Shown piece by piece: positions 1 through 8,093 of a DNA stretch of 28,732 nucleotides. How positions within the stretch are numbered: the first letter of the stretch is position 1; each line of letters opens with the position of its first letter. The notes beneath the pieces are model-generated. The model ran no database searches and was not told the DNA's origin. It saw nothing but the letters and a program-made list of their open reading frames with translations. Origin of the DNA: an uncultured Porphyromonadaceae bacterium (GTDB lineage: Bacteria > Bacteroidota > Bacteroidia > Bacteroidales > Muribaculaceae). The stretch is from NCBI GenBank assembly GCA_900541865.1, contig UQLO01000031.1, positions 1-28,732 on the forward strand. The letters run 5' to 3'. Both the position numbers and the translations under genes were made by a program.

Positions 1-89
1 ACAAGAGGCGAAATGGAGGGCGCAACCCTGTTATCGGCGTGCCTCCTAATAAAGAGGTTCGATAGCTGAGTAGTTACGCGTCTTTACGG

Positions 90-208
90 AAATGTTGTAA
101 AATGTAAAATTTAAAATGTAGAATGTAAAATGTGGAATGGACGCTCGCCCTCCTTGGGCCTCATTCTACATTCTACATTTTACATTCTCCATTTTACATT
201 CTCAATTT
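90..208. repeat. Inverted array of heptamer repeats around a REP-like core
   Basis: The left arm (about 90-139) is a degenerate 7-base repeat of the form TGTARAA. The right arm (162-208) is its reverse complement, CATTYTA, repeated at the same period. The two arms could fold into a long AT-rich hairpin. The short spacer between them holds GCTCGCCCTCCTTGGG (143-158), the same core found in the REP-like elements near 24.6 kb and 28.4 kb. No credible gene overlaps the array. The short open frames here follow from the repeat. Confidence 0.8.
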
Positions 209-227
209 CCCCGGAGGGGGGCAAAAG

Positions 228-258
228 AGAGCGCCGGATTTGTGCAATCCGGCGCTCT
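228..258 (-). terminator. Intrinsic terminator of the secreted-protein gene
   Basis: A perfect 13-bp inverted repeat (228-240 with 246-258) encloses a 5-base loop. Read on the minus strand it lies about 40 bases past the stop codon of the 296-1144 gene and is followed by TCTTTTGC, a short T-rich run. This fits a Rho-independent terminator, although the T run is imperfect. Confidence 0.75.
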
Positions 259-295
259 GAGAGAAAATGTGTTTATGTAAGGAGGAGGGGATTTC

Positions 296-1144
296 TTATT
301 TTACCAGCACCTTGCTTACCTTGGAGCCCTGACGAACGATGAAGAGGCCGTTCTCGGGGTTTTCTACGCGTACGCCCTGGAGGTTGAAGTATTCGCGGGC
401 TGCGTTGTTGTCGACGGTGATGTTGCTCACGCCGGCGTTCTCAAGGAAGATTACCAGAGCGGGACCCTGGGGTGCGTCGGGGAGGTGGAATTCGATGGTG
501 CCGTTGAAGTCAGCTTCGAACATGGCGTTGGTCTGCGAGTTGTAGTTCCACTCGGTGCCGAATTCGTCGGGGTACTGAACGGCGTCCACGGGACCGTAGT
601 TGTATACGCCCCAGCTGCCGTCGGCGATTTTGAAGCCCTGGCCTGCTGCGATGGTGTGGTCTGCGTCGCAGTTGAACACCAGCACGTTAGCGTCGCTGCT
701 TTCGCTGAACTTCCATTCGTCCTCAGCGCCCCAGCCGTTCATGTCGCCGCGAAGGTAGATGCTGATGCCGGCGGGTTCAGGAGTGGTGGTTGTGGGCTTG
801 ATGGTGGTAACGTCGCTGTTTACTACGAAGGTCCAGTCGCCGGTCCAGGGGAGTACGATGTTGCCGTCGGAGGGAACCAGAGCGATCTCGGTGCCAACGG
901 TTTCGGAGGTAATCTGGCAGGATACAGCGCCGCCGTTGAAGGTATCCCAGTCGCCGAAGGCGGTGGAGATCTTCAGAGAAGCTACGTTGGTGGCGGTGAA
1001 GGTGTAGGCTCCGTCGGTGAGTTCAACGGCCAGAGGAGCGTCGGGAGACCAACCAAGGTCGTTGCCGTCGCCGCATACGTAGATGGTTGCGTTAGCGCTC
1101 ATAGCGAGTGCTGCTGCTGCGAAAAGGGTGTAAAGCTTTTTCAT
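296..1144 (-). CDS. Secreted protein with C-terminal sorting-like tail
   Basis: The protein has 282 aa. The start is placed at the ATG (1144-1142) that opens a clear signal peptide (MKKLYTLFAAAALAMSANA); the frame is open 21 codons further upstream, but that extension would bury the signal. A segment around LRGDMNGWG recalls the SusE/SusF-type starch-binding and related beta-sandwich modules of Bacteroidales surface proteins. The last 30 or so residues (FNLQGVRVENPENGLFIV, then a basic end KVSKVLVK) resemble the type A sorting tails of type IX secretion cargo, which are common in Muribaculaceae and Prevotella proteins. It sits downstream of the galactose genes but is separated from them by a terminator and has its own promoter, so a role in galactan use is not certain. 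No catalytic motif was recognised. Confidence 0.75.
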   Translation of the reverse strand: MKKLYTLFAAAALAMSANATIYVCGDGNDLGWSPDAPLAVELTDGAYTFTATNVASLKISTAFGDWDTFNGGAVSCQITSETVGTEIALVPSDGNIVLPWTGDWTFVVNSDVTTIKPTTTTPEPAGISIYLRGDMNGWGAEDEWKFSESSDANVLVFNCDADHTIAAGQGFKIADGSWGVYNYGPVDAVQYPDEFGTEWNYNSQTNAMFEADFNGTIEFHLPDAPQGPALVIFLENAGVSNITVDNNAAREYFNLQGVRVENPENGLFIVRQGSKVSKVLVK

Positions 1145-1244
1145 GCAAATAAATTTAATGTTATGTGATGTATTTGTAAGCGCGATATAATCTGTAAGCA
1201 GCTCCACTTGGGCGCCAAACGCTCCCCGGTGGCTTTCAACGCAG

Positions 1245-1272
1245 CAAAGTTAAGCAAAATTCGGTATTCAAA
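1245..1272 (-). promoter_or_regulatory. Promoter of the secreted-protein gene
   Basis: On the minus strand TAACTTTG (1252-1245) matches the Bacteroidetes -7 consensus TAnnTTTG exactly, and a TTTG (1272-1269) lies 16 bases upstream. The usual spacing is 19-21, so the -33 assignment is less sure than the -7 box. The leader would be about 95 nt. Confidence 0.6.
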
Positions 1273-1285
1273 GAAAAATTTAACC

Positions 1286-1331
1286 AAAAAAAATGCGCCG
1301 ATCGTGATTTTAACATAAATTCACGGTCGAC
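1286..1331 (-). terminator. Terminator of the galK-galE-galM-nucleotidyltransferase unit
   Basis: Read on the minus strand, a stem built on CGTGA/TCACG and extended outward with one mismatch and a wobble (1297-1307 with 1321-1331) is followed within three bases by eight T residues (1293-1286). It lies about 45 bases beyond the nucleotidyltransferase stop codon. It separates that unit from the next promoter. Confidence 0.75.
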
Positions 1332-1374
1332 GCTCCTTGTTTTCGTCTGCCGGAAGCCTCGGCGGTCTTTTTTT

Positions 1375-2280
1375 TCAGCCGAAAAGCGGGGTAGGGTACT
1401 CGCCGGCGCGGTGCAGCTCGGCAAGTTTGGCGACCACTCCGTCGCGGTCGGCGCTGTAGGTCACTCCGAACCACCGCGAGTCGGTGTCGAGCACCTTCAC
1501 AGTGGCCTCCCCGGCCGTTATCATCGGCTCGATGCAAGGCGGAATGGGGAACTCGGCCTTCTCTACGTTGATATTGCGGCTGAGAAAGTCGCGGAAGCGG
1601 CGTTCGCTCATCTCGAAATAGTCCGGGGTGAAGCCCCACATGTTCATACTCACAGGGGTCTCGGGAGCAAGCACCTCGAGCTCGCCGGAGGCGTTGTTCG
1701 ACACTATGCGACGGTCGGCGTCGTAGCGGATGTCGGTGCGCTCCTCGACTGCGGTGAGGCGGCCGCCGTCGGTCTTGCAGATGCCGCGGCTCACGGAGCC
1801 GTTTTCCGTCATGGTGTTGCCCACGCGGAAACCTACCATGGCGAAGTCGCCACGCCGGTTGCGAGGCTCGCTAAGGTTGCGGGCGAGCACGGCAAAGCTG
1901 TCGCGCCCGTAGAAATCGTCGGCGTTGATTACGGCGAAGGGCTCTTTTATGACCTCGGCGCCCATCAGCACGGCCTGCGTGGTTCCCCACGGCTTTGTGC
2001 GGCCTGCGGGGCACGTATAGCCCTCGGGCAGTTTGTCGGTGCTCTGAAAAACTACTTCGACGGGTATACGCTGCTCGTATTTGGAGATGACTTTTTTGCG
2101 GAAGTCCTCTTCGAAGTCCTTGCGGATCACGAAGACAATCTTGCCGAAGCCGGCGCGGATGGCGTCGAACACGGAGTAGTCCATAATGGTCTCGCCGTTG
2201 GGTCCGAGTCCGTCGAGCTGCTTGAGGCCGCCGTAGCGGCTGCCCATGCCGGCGGCCAATATAAATAAGGTGGGTTTCAC
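1375..2280 (-). CDS. Sugar-1-phosphate-type nucleotidyltransferase
   Basis: The protein has 301 aa and a GTG start (2280-2278), three bases after the galM stop; the next in-frame ATG lies inside the nucleotide-binding motif and is too late. The N-terminus carries the NTP-transferase signature LAAGMGSRYGG (residues 8-18) with K20 close by, and NADDFYG (D121, D122) fits the metal-binding acidic site of the GT-A-like pyrophosphorylase fold. Family knowledge: such enzymes join an NTP and a sugar 1-phosphate to give NDP-sugar and pyrophosphate. There is no signal peptide, so it is cytoplasmic. As the last gene of a galK-galE-galM unit without galT, it may act on galactose 1-phosphate or glucose 1-phosphate. 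That substrate is inference; related Bacteroidetes enzymes also accompany hexosamine or other sugar kinases. Confidence 0.85.
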   Translation of the reverse strand: MKPTLFILAAGMGSRYGGLKQLDGLGPNGETIMDYSVFDAIRAGFGKIVFVIRKDFEEDFRKKVISKYEQRIPVEVVFQSTDKLPEGYTCPAGRTKPWGTTQAVLMGAEVIKEPFAVINADDFYGRDSFAVLARNLSEPRNRRGDFAMVGFRVGNTMTENGSVSRGICKTDGGRLTAVEERTDIRYDADRRIVSNNASGELEVLAPETPVSMNMWGFTPDYFEMSERRFRDFLSRNINVEKAEFPIPPCIEPMITAGEATVKVLDTDSRWFGVTYSADRDGVVAKLAELHRAGEYPTPLFG

Positions 2281-2283
2281 GGT

Positions 2284-3324
2284 TCAGGGTTTGAGGTTGA
2301 AGATGATGTGGCGCTCGTAGACTTCGCCCGGGCGGAGCACGGCGTCGGGGAACTGGGGCTTGTTGGGCGCGTCGGGATAGTTCTGACACTCGATGGCGAT
2401 GCCATCGTAGTCGTCGTAGCCCCGGCCGGCCTTGTTGGCAGGGCAGCCCGAGAGCCAGTTGCCGCCGTAGACCTGAGCGGCGGGCTGGTCGGTGAGCACC
2501 CTCAGCGTACGGCCGCTGGCGGGATGACGGAGCACAGCCGCCTCGCGGATGGTGCCGTCGGCACCATCGATGGGCCAGCAGTTGTCGTAGCCTTTGCCGT
2601 AGGTCAGCGCCGGAAAATCCGCTTTCATGTCGCGGCCAATGGCCTTAGCAGTGCGGAAATCCATCGGCGTGCCCTCCACCGGAGCCTTCACGCCTTCGGG
2701 AATCAGCGTGGAGTCTGTAGGCAAGTAGGTAGAGGCGTTCAGCTGCAGCTCGTGGTCGAGCATGGAGCCGGAGTTGTGGCCCCCAAGGTTCCAGTAGGTA
2801 TGGTTGGTGAGGTTTACAACCGTCGGAGCGTCCGTAGTGGCACGCAAGGTCAGCTTGAGCTCGAAATCGTCGGTCCACTCATAGCTTGCCGTGGCCGTCA
2901 GTTCGCCCGGAAAGCCCGCTTCGCCGTCGGCCGAAACGTAGCGGAACACAGCCTTCGTCGCGCCGGCCTCCACCAGCGACCAGTTGCGGTTGTGGAAGCC
3001 CTCCGGACCGCCGTGGTTGCAGTTGGGACCGTTGTTGATGGGCAGATGGTACTCCTTGCCGTCCAGGCTGAAGCAGCCGCGGGCAATGCGGTTGGCGTAG
3101 CGGCCGGGAATCTTGCCGGCCGCGGGACCGTCGCCGAAATAAGCCGCCGGGTCCGCGTAGCCCAGAACCACATCGGCGAGGGCGCCGTTGCTGTCGGGCG
3201 CCTCCAGGGCGACCACGCCGGCGCCAACCGTGGTGAGCACGCACCGGGCGCCGGAGCCATTGGTGAGAGTCACCAAGGTCACCGGGCCGTGCGGGGTATC
3301 AATCTTTTCGATGTTACTTTTCAT
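2284..3324 (-). CDS. galM: Aldose 1-epimerase (mutarotase)
   Basis: The protein has 346 aa. It interconverts alpha- and beta-galactose so that the galactokinase gets its preferred anomer. Family motifs are in order: GRYANRI (74-80), NHGGPEGF (103-110), NLTNHTYWNLGG with the catalytic-type His175, and IECQNYPDAPN with the likely catalytic base Glu312. The start is the ATG at 3324-3322, which begins MKSNIEK; the longer open frame upstream only reads through galE in another frame. The first 11 bases overlap the end of galE, and the next gene starts three bases after its stop, so translation is probably coupled. There is no signal peptide, unlike the exported mutarotases of some Bacteroidetes, so it should act in the cytoplasm. 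Confidence 0.93.
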   Translation of the reverse strand: MKSNIEKIDTPHGPVTLVTLTNGSGARCVLTTVGAGVVALEAPDSNGALADVVLGYADPAAYFGDGPAAGKIPGRYANRIARGCFSLDGKEYHLPINNGPNCNHGGPEGFHNRNWSLVEAGATKAVFRYVSADGEAGFPGELTATASYEWTDDFELKLTLRATTDAPTVVNLTNHTYWNLGGHNSGSMLDHELQLNASTYLPTDSTLIPEGVKAPVEGTPMDFRTAKAIGRDMKADFPALTYGKGYDNCWPIDGADGTIREAAVLRHPASGRTLRVLTDQPAAQVYGGNWLSGCPANKAGRGYDDYDGIAIECQNYPDAPNKPQFPDAVLRPGEVYERHIIFNLKP

Positions 3325-4345
3325 TGCGCAGGTGCTTTTCCCAAGCCCAGGCAGCCCGGAGAGTGTCGTCGAGGTCGCGCTCGGCCTTCCAGCCCAGTAC
3401 CTCGTTGGCCAGTGTGGTGTCGGCCCACACGGCAGGAACATCGCCGCTGCGGCGAGGCGCCATCTTGTAGGGCAGCTCCACGCCGTTGGCCTTTTGGAAG
3501 CGGGTAACGAGCTCAAGCACGCTCACGGGGCGACCCGTGCCGACGTTGAAAATCTCGTATTTTGCCTCCATCTTGCCCGAGGTCATGCGGTCGACGGCGG
3601 CAACATGGGCGCGGGCAAGGTCGTTGATATCGATGTAGTCGCGCAGGCACGTGCCGTCCGGTGTGTTGTAGTCGTCGCCGAAGATGCTCAGACACTGGCG
3701 GATGCCGGCGGCCGTCTGCGTGATGAAGGGCACCAGATTGTTGGGCACTCCGCGCGGAAGCTCGCCAATCAGAGCCGACGGGTGAGCGCCGATGGGGTTG
3801 AAGTAGCGCAGAGCGATGCCGTACATGCCTTCGTAGGCCCGGCAGCAGTCGCTCAGAATATCTTCCGCCATCTGCTTGGTGTTGCCGTAGGGCGAAGTGG
3901 CCGGCTTGCGCGGCGTCTTCTCGGTGACGGGGAGCTCGTCGGCATCGCCGTAGACCGTTGCGCTCGACGAAAACAGTACGTTGGGCCGGTTGTATTCCTT
4001 CATCAGAGCCAGAATGTTCATATAGCTCTCAAGGTTGTTGCGGTAGTATTTCAGAGGGTCCTCGACCGACTCGCCGACGGCCTTGTAGGCTGCGAAGTGA
4101 ATCACGGTGTCGAACTGATGGCGCTCGAAGACGCCGCGGAGCTGCTCAAGGTTGCAGGTGTCGATTTCCTCGAAGGTTACCTTGCGGCCAAGTATTTTCT
4201 CCACGCCCTCTATGGCCGAGGGTTCGGAGTTGGAGAAGTTGTCGATTACCACCACGTCGTAGCCGGCCTCGGTGAGGGCTACAGTAGTGTGGGTTCCGAT
4301 ATATCCGGCACCGCCGGAAACGAGTACTGTTTTTTTTCCGTTCAT
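3314..4345 (-). CDS. galE: UDP-glucose 4-epimerase
   Basis: The protein has 343 aa, the usual GalE length. It is a short-chain dehydrogenase-type enzyme that interconverts UDP-galactose and UDP-glucose with bound NAD. The Rossmann motif GGAGYIG (11-17) is at the N-terminus and the catalytic Tyr-x-x-x-Lys is SPYGNTK (Y153, K157), with the upstream SSSATVYG strand that supplies the Ser/Thr of the triad. It lies 68 bases after galK and overlaps galM by 11 bases. The 68-base gap contains a hairpin but no clear promoter, so one transcript with galK is likely. Confidence 0.96.
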   Translation of the reverse strand: MNGKKTVLVSGGAGYIGTHTTVALTEAGYDVVVIDNFSNSEPSAIEGVEKILGRKVTFEEIDTCNLEQLRGVFERHQFDTVIHFAAYKAVGESVEDPLKYYRNNLESYMNILALMKEYNRPNVLFSSSATVYGDADELPVTEKTPRKPATSPYGNTKQMAEDILSDCCRAYEGMYGIALRYFNPIGAHPSALIGELPRGVPNNLVPFITQTAAGIRQCLSIFGDDYNTPDGTCLRDYIDINDLARAHVAAVDRMTSGKMEAKYEIFNVGTGRPVSVLELVTRFQKANGVELPYKMAPRRSGDVPAVWADTTLANEVLGWKAERDLDDTLRAAWAWEKHLRNEK

Positions 4346-4376
4346 CTGTCTGGAAAGGGGGATTGGAAATGCGGAA

Positions 4377-4402
4377 GCGGGCCTTCGCCGAGGAAGTCCC
4401 GC
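4377..4402 (-). other. Hairpin between galK and galE
   Basis: GCGGG and CTTC pair with GAAG and CCCGC around a 6-base loop, with one internal mismatch. No T run follows on the minus strand, so it does not look like a simple terminator. It could stabilise or process the mRNA. Its function is unproven. Confidence 0.45.
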
Positions 4403-4413
4403 CCCCGGGTGGG

Positions 4414-5553
4414 TTATTCAACGCGGCGGGCGCCGTCGCTGATTATTACGTCGTATACTTTGGGTTCATGGCCATAGCGGGCCTTGAATTCTTTGGTTGC
4501 TGTGGCGACAAACTTGTCGCGAAGGTCGTCGCGGACAAGGTTGATGGTGCAGCCGCCGAAGCCGCCGCCCATTATGCGGCTGCCGGTGACGCCACATTGG
4601 CGGGCTACATCGTTGAGGAAGTCGAGTTCCTCGCAGCTCACCTCGTAGTCCTTGCTCAGTCCGCGGTGCGTTTCGTACATGCAGCGGCCCACGGTAGCGT
4701 AGTCGCCGGCGTTAAGAGCGTCGCAGACGGCAAGCACGCGCTCCTTTTCTTCGATCACGAACTTGGCTCGGAAGTAGTCCTCGGCAGTGATGTCGCTCTT
4801 GACTGCTTCGAGAGCTTCCATAGTAGCGTCGCGCAGTGTCTCCAGCCCAAGGCGCTTGGCAACGCGCTCGCACGAGGCGCGACGCTTGTTGTACGGCGAG
4901 TCCGCAAGCTCGTGCTTGACGCGGCTGTCGACCAGCACAAGGCTGTAGCCTTCGGGATGGAAGGGGAAATATTCGAACTCCATCGAGCGGCAGTCCAGGC
5001 GCATCAGGTGGTCCTTCTTGCCGAACACGCTGGCAAACTGGTCCATTATGCCGCAGTTGACGCCGCAGTAGTTGTGCTCGGTGCTCTGGCCGATGCGGGC
5101 CAGCTCGAATTTGTCGATGGCGTTGTTGTTGAACATATCGTTGAGAGCATAAGCGAAGCAGCTCTCAAGGGCCGCCGACGAGCTCAGACCGGCGCCCAGA
5201 GGCACGTTGCCGGCGAAGACGGCGTCGAAGCCCTCGACCTTGCCGCCGCGCTTGATTATTTCGCGGCATACGCCGAAGATATACCGTGCCCAGCTCTGCT
5301 CGGGGGCGTCGCCCTCGTTGAGGCCGAACTCGGCGCTGTCGTCGATATCGATTGAGAAAACGCGCACACGGTCGGTGCCGTTGGGGCGGATGGCTGCCAT
5401 GATGACCTTGTCGATGGCGCCGGGAAACACGAATCCTCCGTTGTAGTCGGTGTGTTCGCCGATGAGGTTGATGCGGCCTGCGGAGGCATAGAGGGTGCAG
5501 TCGGCGCCGAAACGTTCTTTGAAAACGTCTGTGATTTTTTTCTTGAGTTCCAT
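4414..5553 (-). CDS. galK: Galactokinase
   Basis: The protein has 379 aa and phosphorylates galactose with ATP to galactose 1-phosphate, the first committed Leloir step. The galactokinase signature is present as GRINLIGEHTDYNGG (26-40), the GHMP-kinase ATP loop as PLGAGLSSSAALE (near 117-129), and the third motif as GGGFGGCTINLV near the C-terminus. The start is the ATG at 5553-5551 (MELKKKI); the open frame continues 19 codons upstream, but that stretch runs across the predicted promoter. It opens a unit with galE, galM and a nucleotidyltransferase, and lies 106 bases downstream of the beta-galactosidase gene, whose product supplies its substrate. Confidence 0.96.
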   Translation of the reverse strand: MELKKKITDVFKERFGADCTLYASAGRINLIGEHTDYNGGFVFPGAIDKVIMAAIRPNGTDRVRVFSIDIDDSAEFGLNEGDAPEQSWARYIFGVCREIIKRGGKVEGFDAVFAGNVPLGAGLSSSAALESCFAYALNDMFNNNAIDKFELARIGQSTEHNYCGVNCGIMDQFASVFGKKDHLMRLDCRSMEFEYFPFHPEGYSLVLVDSRVKHELADSPYNKRRASCERVAKRLGLETLRDATMEALEAVKSDITAEDYFRAKFVIEEKERVLAVCDALNAGDYATVGRCMYETHRGLSKDYEVSCEELDFLNDVARQCGVTGSRIMGGGFGGCTINLVRDDLRDKFVATATKEFKARYGHEPKVYDVIISDGARRVE

Positions 5554-5597
5554 GTTTTGGGATATATGGAATTTTTTGAATTTTGTCAGGTCGCCTG

Positions 5598-5605
5598 CAA
5601 AGGTA
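5598..5605 (-). promoter_or_regulatory. Candidate promoter (-7 box) for the galK operon
   Basis: TACCTTTG on the minus strand matches TAnnTTTG exactly and lies 45 bases before the galK start, inside the 106-base gap after the GH2 gene. A T-rich stretch lies at the expected -33 distance but without a clean TTTG; the nearest TTTG (5621-5618) is only 12 bases away. Constitutive low expression of the galactose genes, independent of the PUL promoter, would be consistent with it. Confidence 0.55.
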
Positions 5606-5659
5606 GTCATTATTTGCCAAACACGAAAAAATAATGCGTTCTGCAGGCCGATTTAAGGG

Positions 5660-8080
5660 TTATCGTACTGTTATTTCGGCAGTGGCCGGACGAAGGCCGC
5701 GGGCCTTGGCGCGAAGGCGGAGGGTACCCGGCTCTGTCCCGGCTCGCACTATCGCCGTGGCGGCTCCGCTGAAGAGCTTCATGCGCGGCTCCTGGAAAGG
5801 CAGCAGGCACGTGGGGTCGCCGTTGGCGGTGGCCTCGAAGGTGCCGGCCCCGCTGACTTCGAATTCAACCATGCGCTCGTCGACGGGGACGAAGTTGCCG
5901 TCGGCATCGACAGCGCTGACGGTGAAGTAGATAAGCTCATCGCCCGTGGCGGCGGCCTCGCTGCGGTTGGCAGTCAGGCGAAGCGCTTTTGCCTTGCCTG
6001 CCGTGCGGACTGTTTTCTCCATCGCCGGCCGGCCGTTCTCGTCGTAGGCCACCACGCGGATTTCGCCCGGCTGGTAGATGGCGTCCGGCCAAAGAAGGCG
6101 GTAGCGGGTGTAGACGTTCGACGCATCCTTGGCTTTGCGGCCCTGGCTGACGCCGTTGACGAAGAGCTCGGCCTCGGGATAGCTTGTGTAGACCTGCACC
6201 GGCACGGGCTGACCTTCGTGGCCGGGCCAGTTCCAGTGGGGCATGATGTGGAGGGTGGCTTCCTTGTCGTTCCACTTGGAGCGGTAGAGGTAGACGCGGT
6301 CCTTGGGCAACCACGCAAGGTCGTAGATGCCGAACACTGAGCTGTGGCTGGGCCAGGCGTCGGTGTCGTAGGGCGACGGTTCGCCGAGATAGTCGAAGCC
6401 CGTCCATACGAACTGGCCGAGCATCCACGGGTGGTCGTCGTCGCGCGCAAAGTCAAGGTCCGGTGTGTTGCTCCACGAGCAGGCCTCGTTGTCGTAGCCG
6501 TTGCTGAAGTTGCCCGGATGGAGAACCACGTTGTGGTCCTTGAACTCGAAGGGGAAGAAGTACTTGCCGCGGGTCGACACGGTCGAGGCGGTCTCGCTGC
6601 CCAAAATGAGGTGCTGGGGCAGCTTGGCGTAGAATTCGTCGTAGAACTGCGGCTTGTAGTTGAACCCGGGTATGTCGGTGGCGGCTGCGAAGCCGTTGTC
6701 GATCACTGCTCCCACCTGGTCCATGCCGTTGGTGACGGGGCGCGTGGAGTCCAGGCTGTGGATAAGGTCTTGGATCAGCAGAAGCTCGTCGATGCCGTCG
6801 GGTCCCCACTGCGAGGGCACTTCGTTGCCGCTCGACCACATCACTACGGCAGGGCTGTTGCGGTAGTGCTTCACCATGTTGGTGATGTCGCGCTCTACCC
6901 ATTCGTTGAAGTACGAACCATAGCCGTTGGGGCTCTTGGGGCGGAAGCCCCAGTCGTCGAAGGGCTCGACCATGAGCATCATGCCCATCTCGTCGCAGAG
7001 CTCGACCAGCTCGGGTGCCGGCATGTTGTGCGAGGTGCGGATGGCGTTGGCGCCCATGTCCTTGAGAAGCTCAATCTGGTAGCGGAGGGCGCTGCGGTTG
7101 ACGGCCGCGCCCAGTGCGCCCAGATCGTGGTGGTTGCACACGCCCTTGAACTGCACGCGACGCCCGTTGAGGAAGAATCCACGCTCGGGAATATACTCTA
7201 TTGTGCGGATGCCGAAGCGTGTGGTGTAGGTGTCGACGAGTCGGCCGTCCGAGTAGAGACGCGTCTGCGCCGTGTAGAGGTTCGGGGTGTCGAGATCCCA
7301 ACGCTGAGGGTTCTCGACAAGGAAATTCTGGCTGAACTCCTGACCGCGGGACACATATTCCGAGCTGTCGCGGGCAACTACGCTGCCGGAGGGGTCGACA
7401 ATGTCGGTGGCAACCTGCAGACGCGAGCCACGCGGCGCCCCCGCAAGCTCAAGCTTGAGGTTGACGGTGGCGTAGTCGTCGCCAACGCGGGGGGTAGTGG
7501 CGTGTGTGCCCCAAACGGGAATATGGGCCCGGTCGGTGTTGATCACGTGCACATTGCGGTAGAGACCTGCCCCGGGATACCAGCGGCTGGCTTGCTCCTT
7601 GTTCTCCAGGCTGACCTCGAGGGTGTTGGTGCCGGGACGCACCGCCGGTGTGGCGTCGACGTAGAAGCTGTTGTAGCCGTAGGGCCAGTAACCGCTCTCT
7701 ATGCCGTTGACCTTGACGCGGGCATGGCTCATAGCGCCGTCGAAAAGCAGAGTGACGGTGCGTCCGGCCGTGTCGGGCACCTCGAAAGTGGTGCGATATG
7801 TCCCTTTGCCCATGAAGGGCAGTCCGCCGGTGCGGCCCGTTTTGGCTGTCGGTGTCGTTTCGCCGTTTTGCTCCACGGCCACTATCTGAAGGTCGTTGGC
7901 CCGGTCGAAGGGGCCGTAGATGGCCCAGTCGTGAGGCACGCGAACATTTTTCCACGAAGCGTCGGCAATACCGTCGCCATGGGTGAATTCCCACTGCGTG
8001 AGGGTCTGTTCGGAGCGCTGTGCGCCGGCGCAGAGCGCCAGGCCGCACATTGCTCCTATTGTAATGAGAGTCTTCTTCAT
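5660..8080 (-). CDS. GH2 beta-galactosidase, exported
   Basis: The protein has 806 aa. The start is the ATG at 8080-8078; an in-frame TTG just upstream is unlikely. A signal peptide (MKKTLITIGAMCGLALCAGA) precedes the mature protein; the Cys lacks a proper lipobox, so it is probably soluble in the periplasm. GH2 layout: a sugar-binding jelly roll (about 25-190), an Ig-like domain (190-300), a TIM barrel opening at GVCNHHDLG with NRSALRYQIELLKDMGANAI, then beta-sandwich C-terminal domains. The acid/base is Glu420 in WSSGNEVP and the nucleophile is Glu496 in ILGSETAS. It starts 13 bases after the GH53 gene, matching the B. theta galactan locus, where the GH2 releases galactose from galacto-oligosaccharides. 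GH2 also includes other specificities, so the substrate rests on context. Confidence 0.92.
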   Translation of the reverse strand: MKKTLITIGAMCGLALCAGAQRSEQTLTQWEFTHGDGIADASWKNVRVPHDWAIYGPFDRANDLQIVAVEQNGETTPTAKTGRTGGLPFMGKGTYRTTFEVPDTAGRTVTLLFDGAMSHARVKVNGIESGYWPYGYNSFYVDATPAVRPGTNTLEVSLENKEQASRWYPGAGLYRNVHVINTDRAHIPVWGTHATTPRVGDDYATVNLKLELAGAPRGSRLQVATDIVDPSGSVVARDSSEYVSRGQEFSQNFLVENPQRWDLDTPNLYTAQTRLYSDGRLVDTYTTRFGIRTIEYIPERGFFLNGRRVQFKGVCNHHDLGALGAAVNRSALRYQIELLKDMGANAIRTSHNMPAPELVELCDEMGMMLMVEPFDDWGFRPKSPNGYGSYFNEWVERDITNMVKHYRNSPAVVMWSSGNEVPSQWGPDGIDELLLIQDLIHSLDSTRPVTNGMDQVGAVIDNGFAAATDIPGFNYKPQFYDEFYAKLPQHLILGSETASTVSTRGKYFFPFEFKDHNVVLHPGNFSNGYDNEACSWSNTPDLDFARDDDHPWMLGQFVWTGFDYLGEPSPYDTDAWPSHSSVFGIYDLAWLPKDRVYLYRSKWNDKEATLHIMPHWNWPGHEGQPVPVQVYTSYPEAELFVNGVSQGRKAKDASNVYTRYRLLWPDAIYQPGEIRVVAYDENGRPAMEKTVRTAGKAKALRLTANRSEAAATGDELIYFTVSAVDADGNFVPVDERMVEFEVSGAGTFEATANGDPTCLLPFQEPRMKLFSGAATAIVRAGTEPGTLRLRAKARGLRPATAEITVR

Positions 8081-8093
8081 CAATTAAGGTGTG

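Noticed and set aside
1..69. Short open tails from the left edge in all three plus frames, ending at 50, 63 and 69
   Set aside because: They are too short to choose a frame or recognise a protein. A gene end here is possible but not supported.
1348..1375. Plus-strand hairpin followed by eight T residues near the 3' end of the nucleotidyltransferase gene
   Set aside because: No plus-strand gene lies upstream for it to terminate, and the stem is short (about 6 bp with a wobble). The minus-strand terminator at 1286-1331 is better supported.
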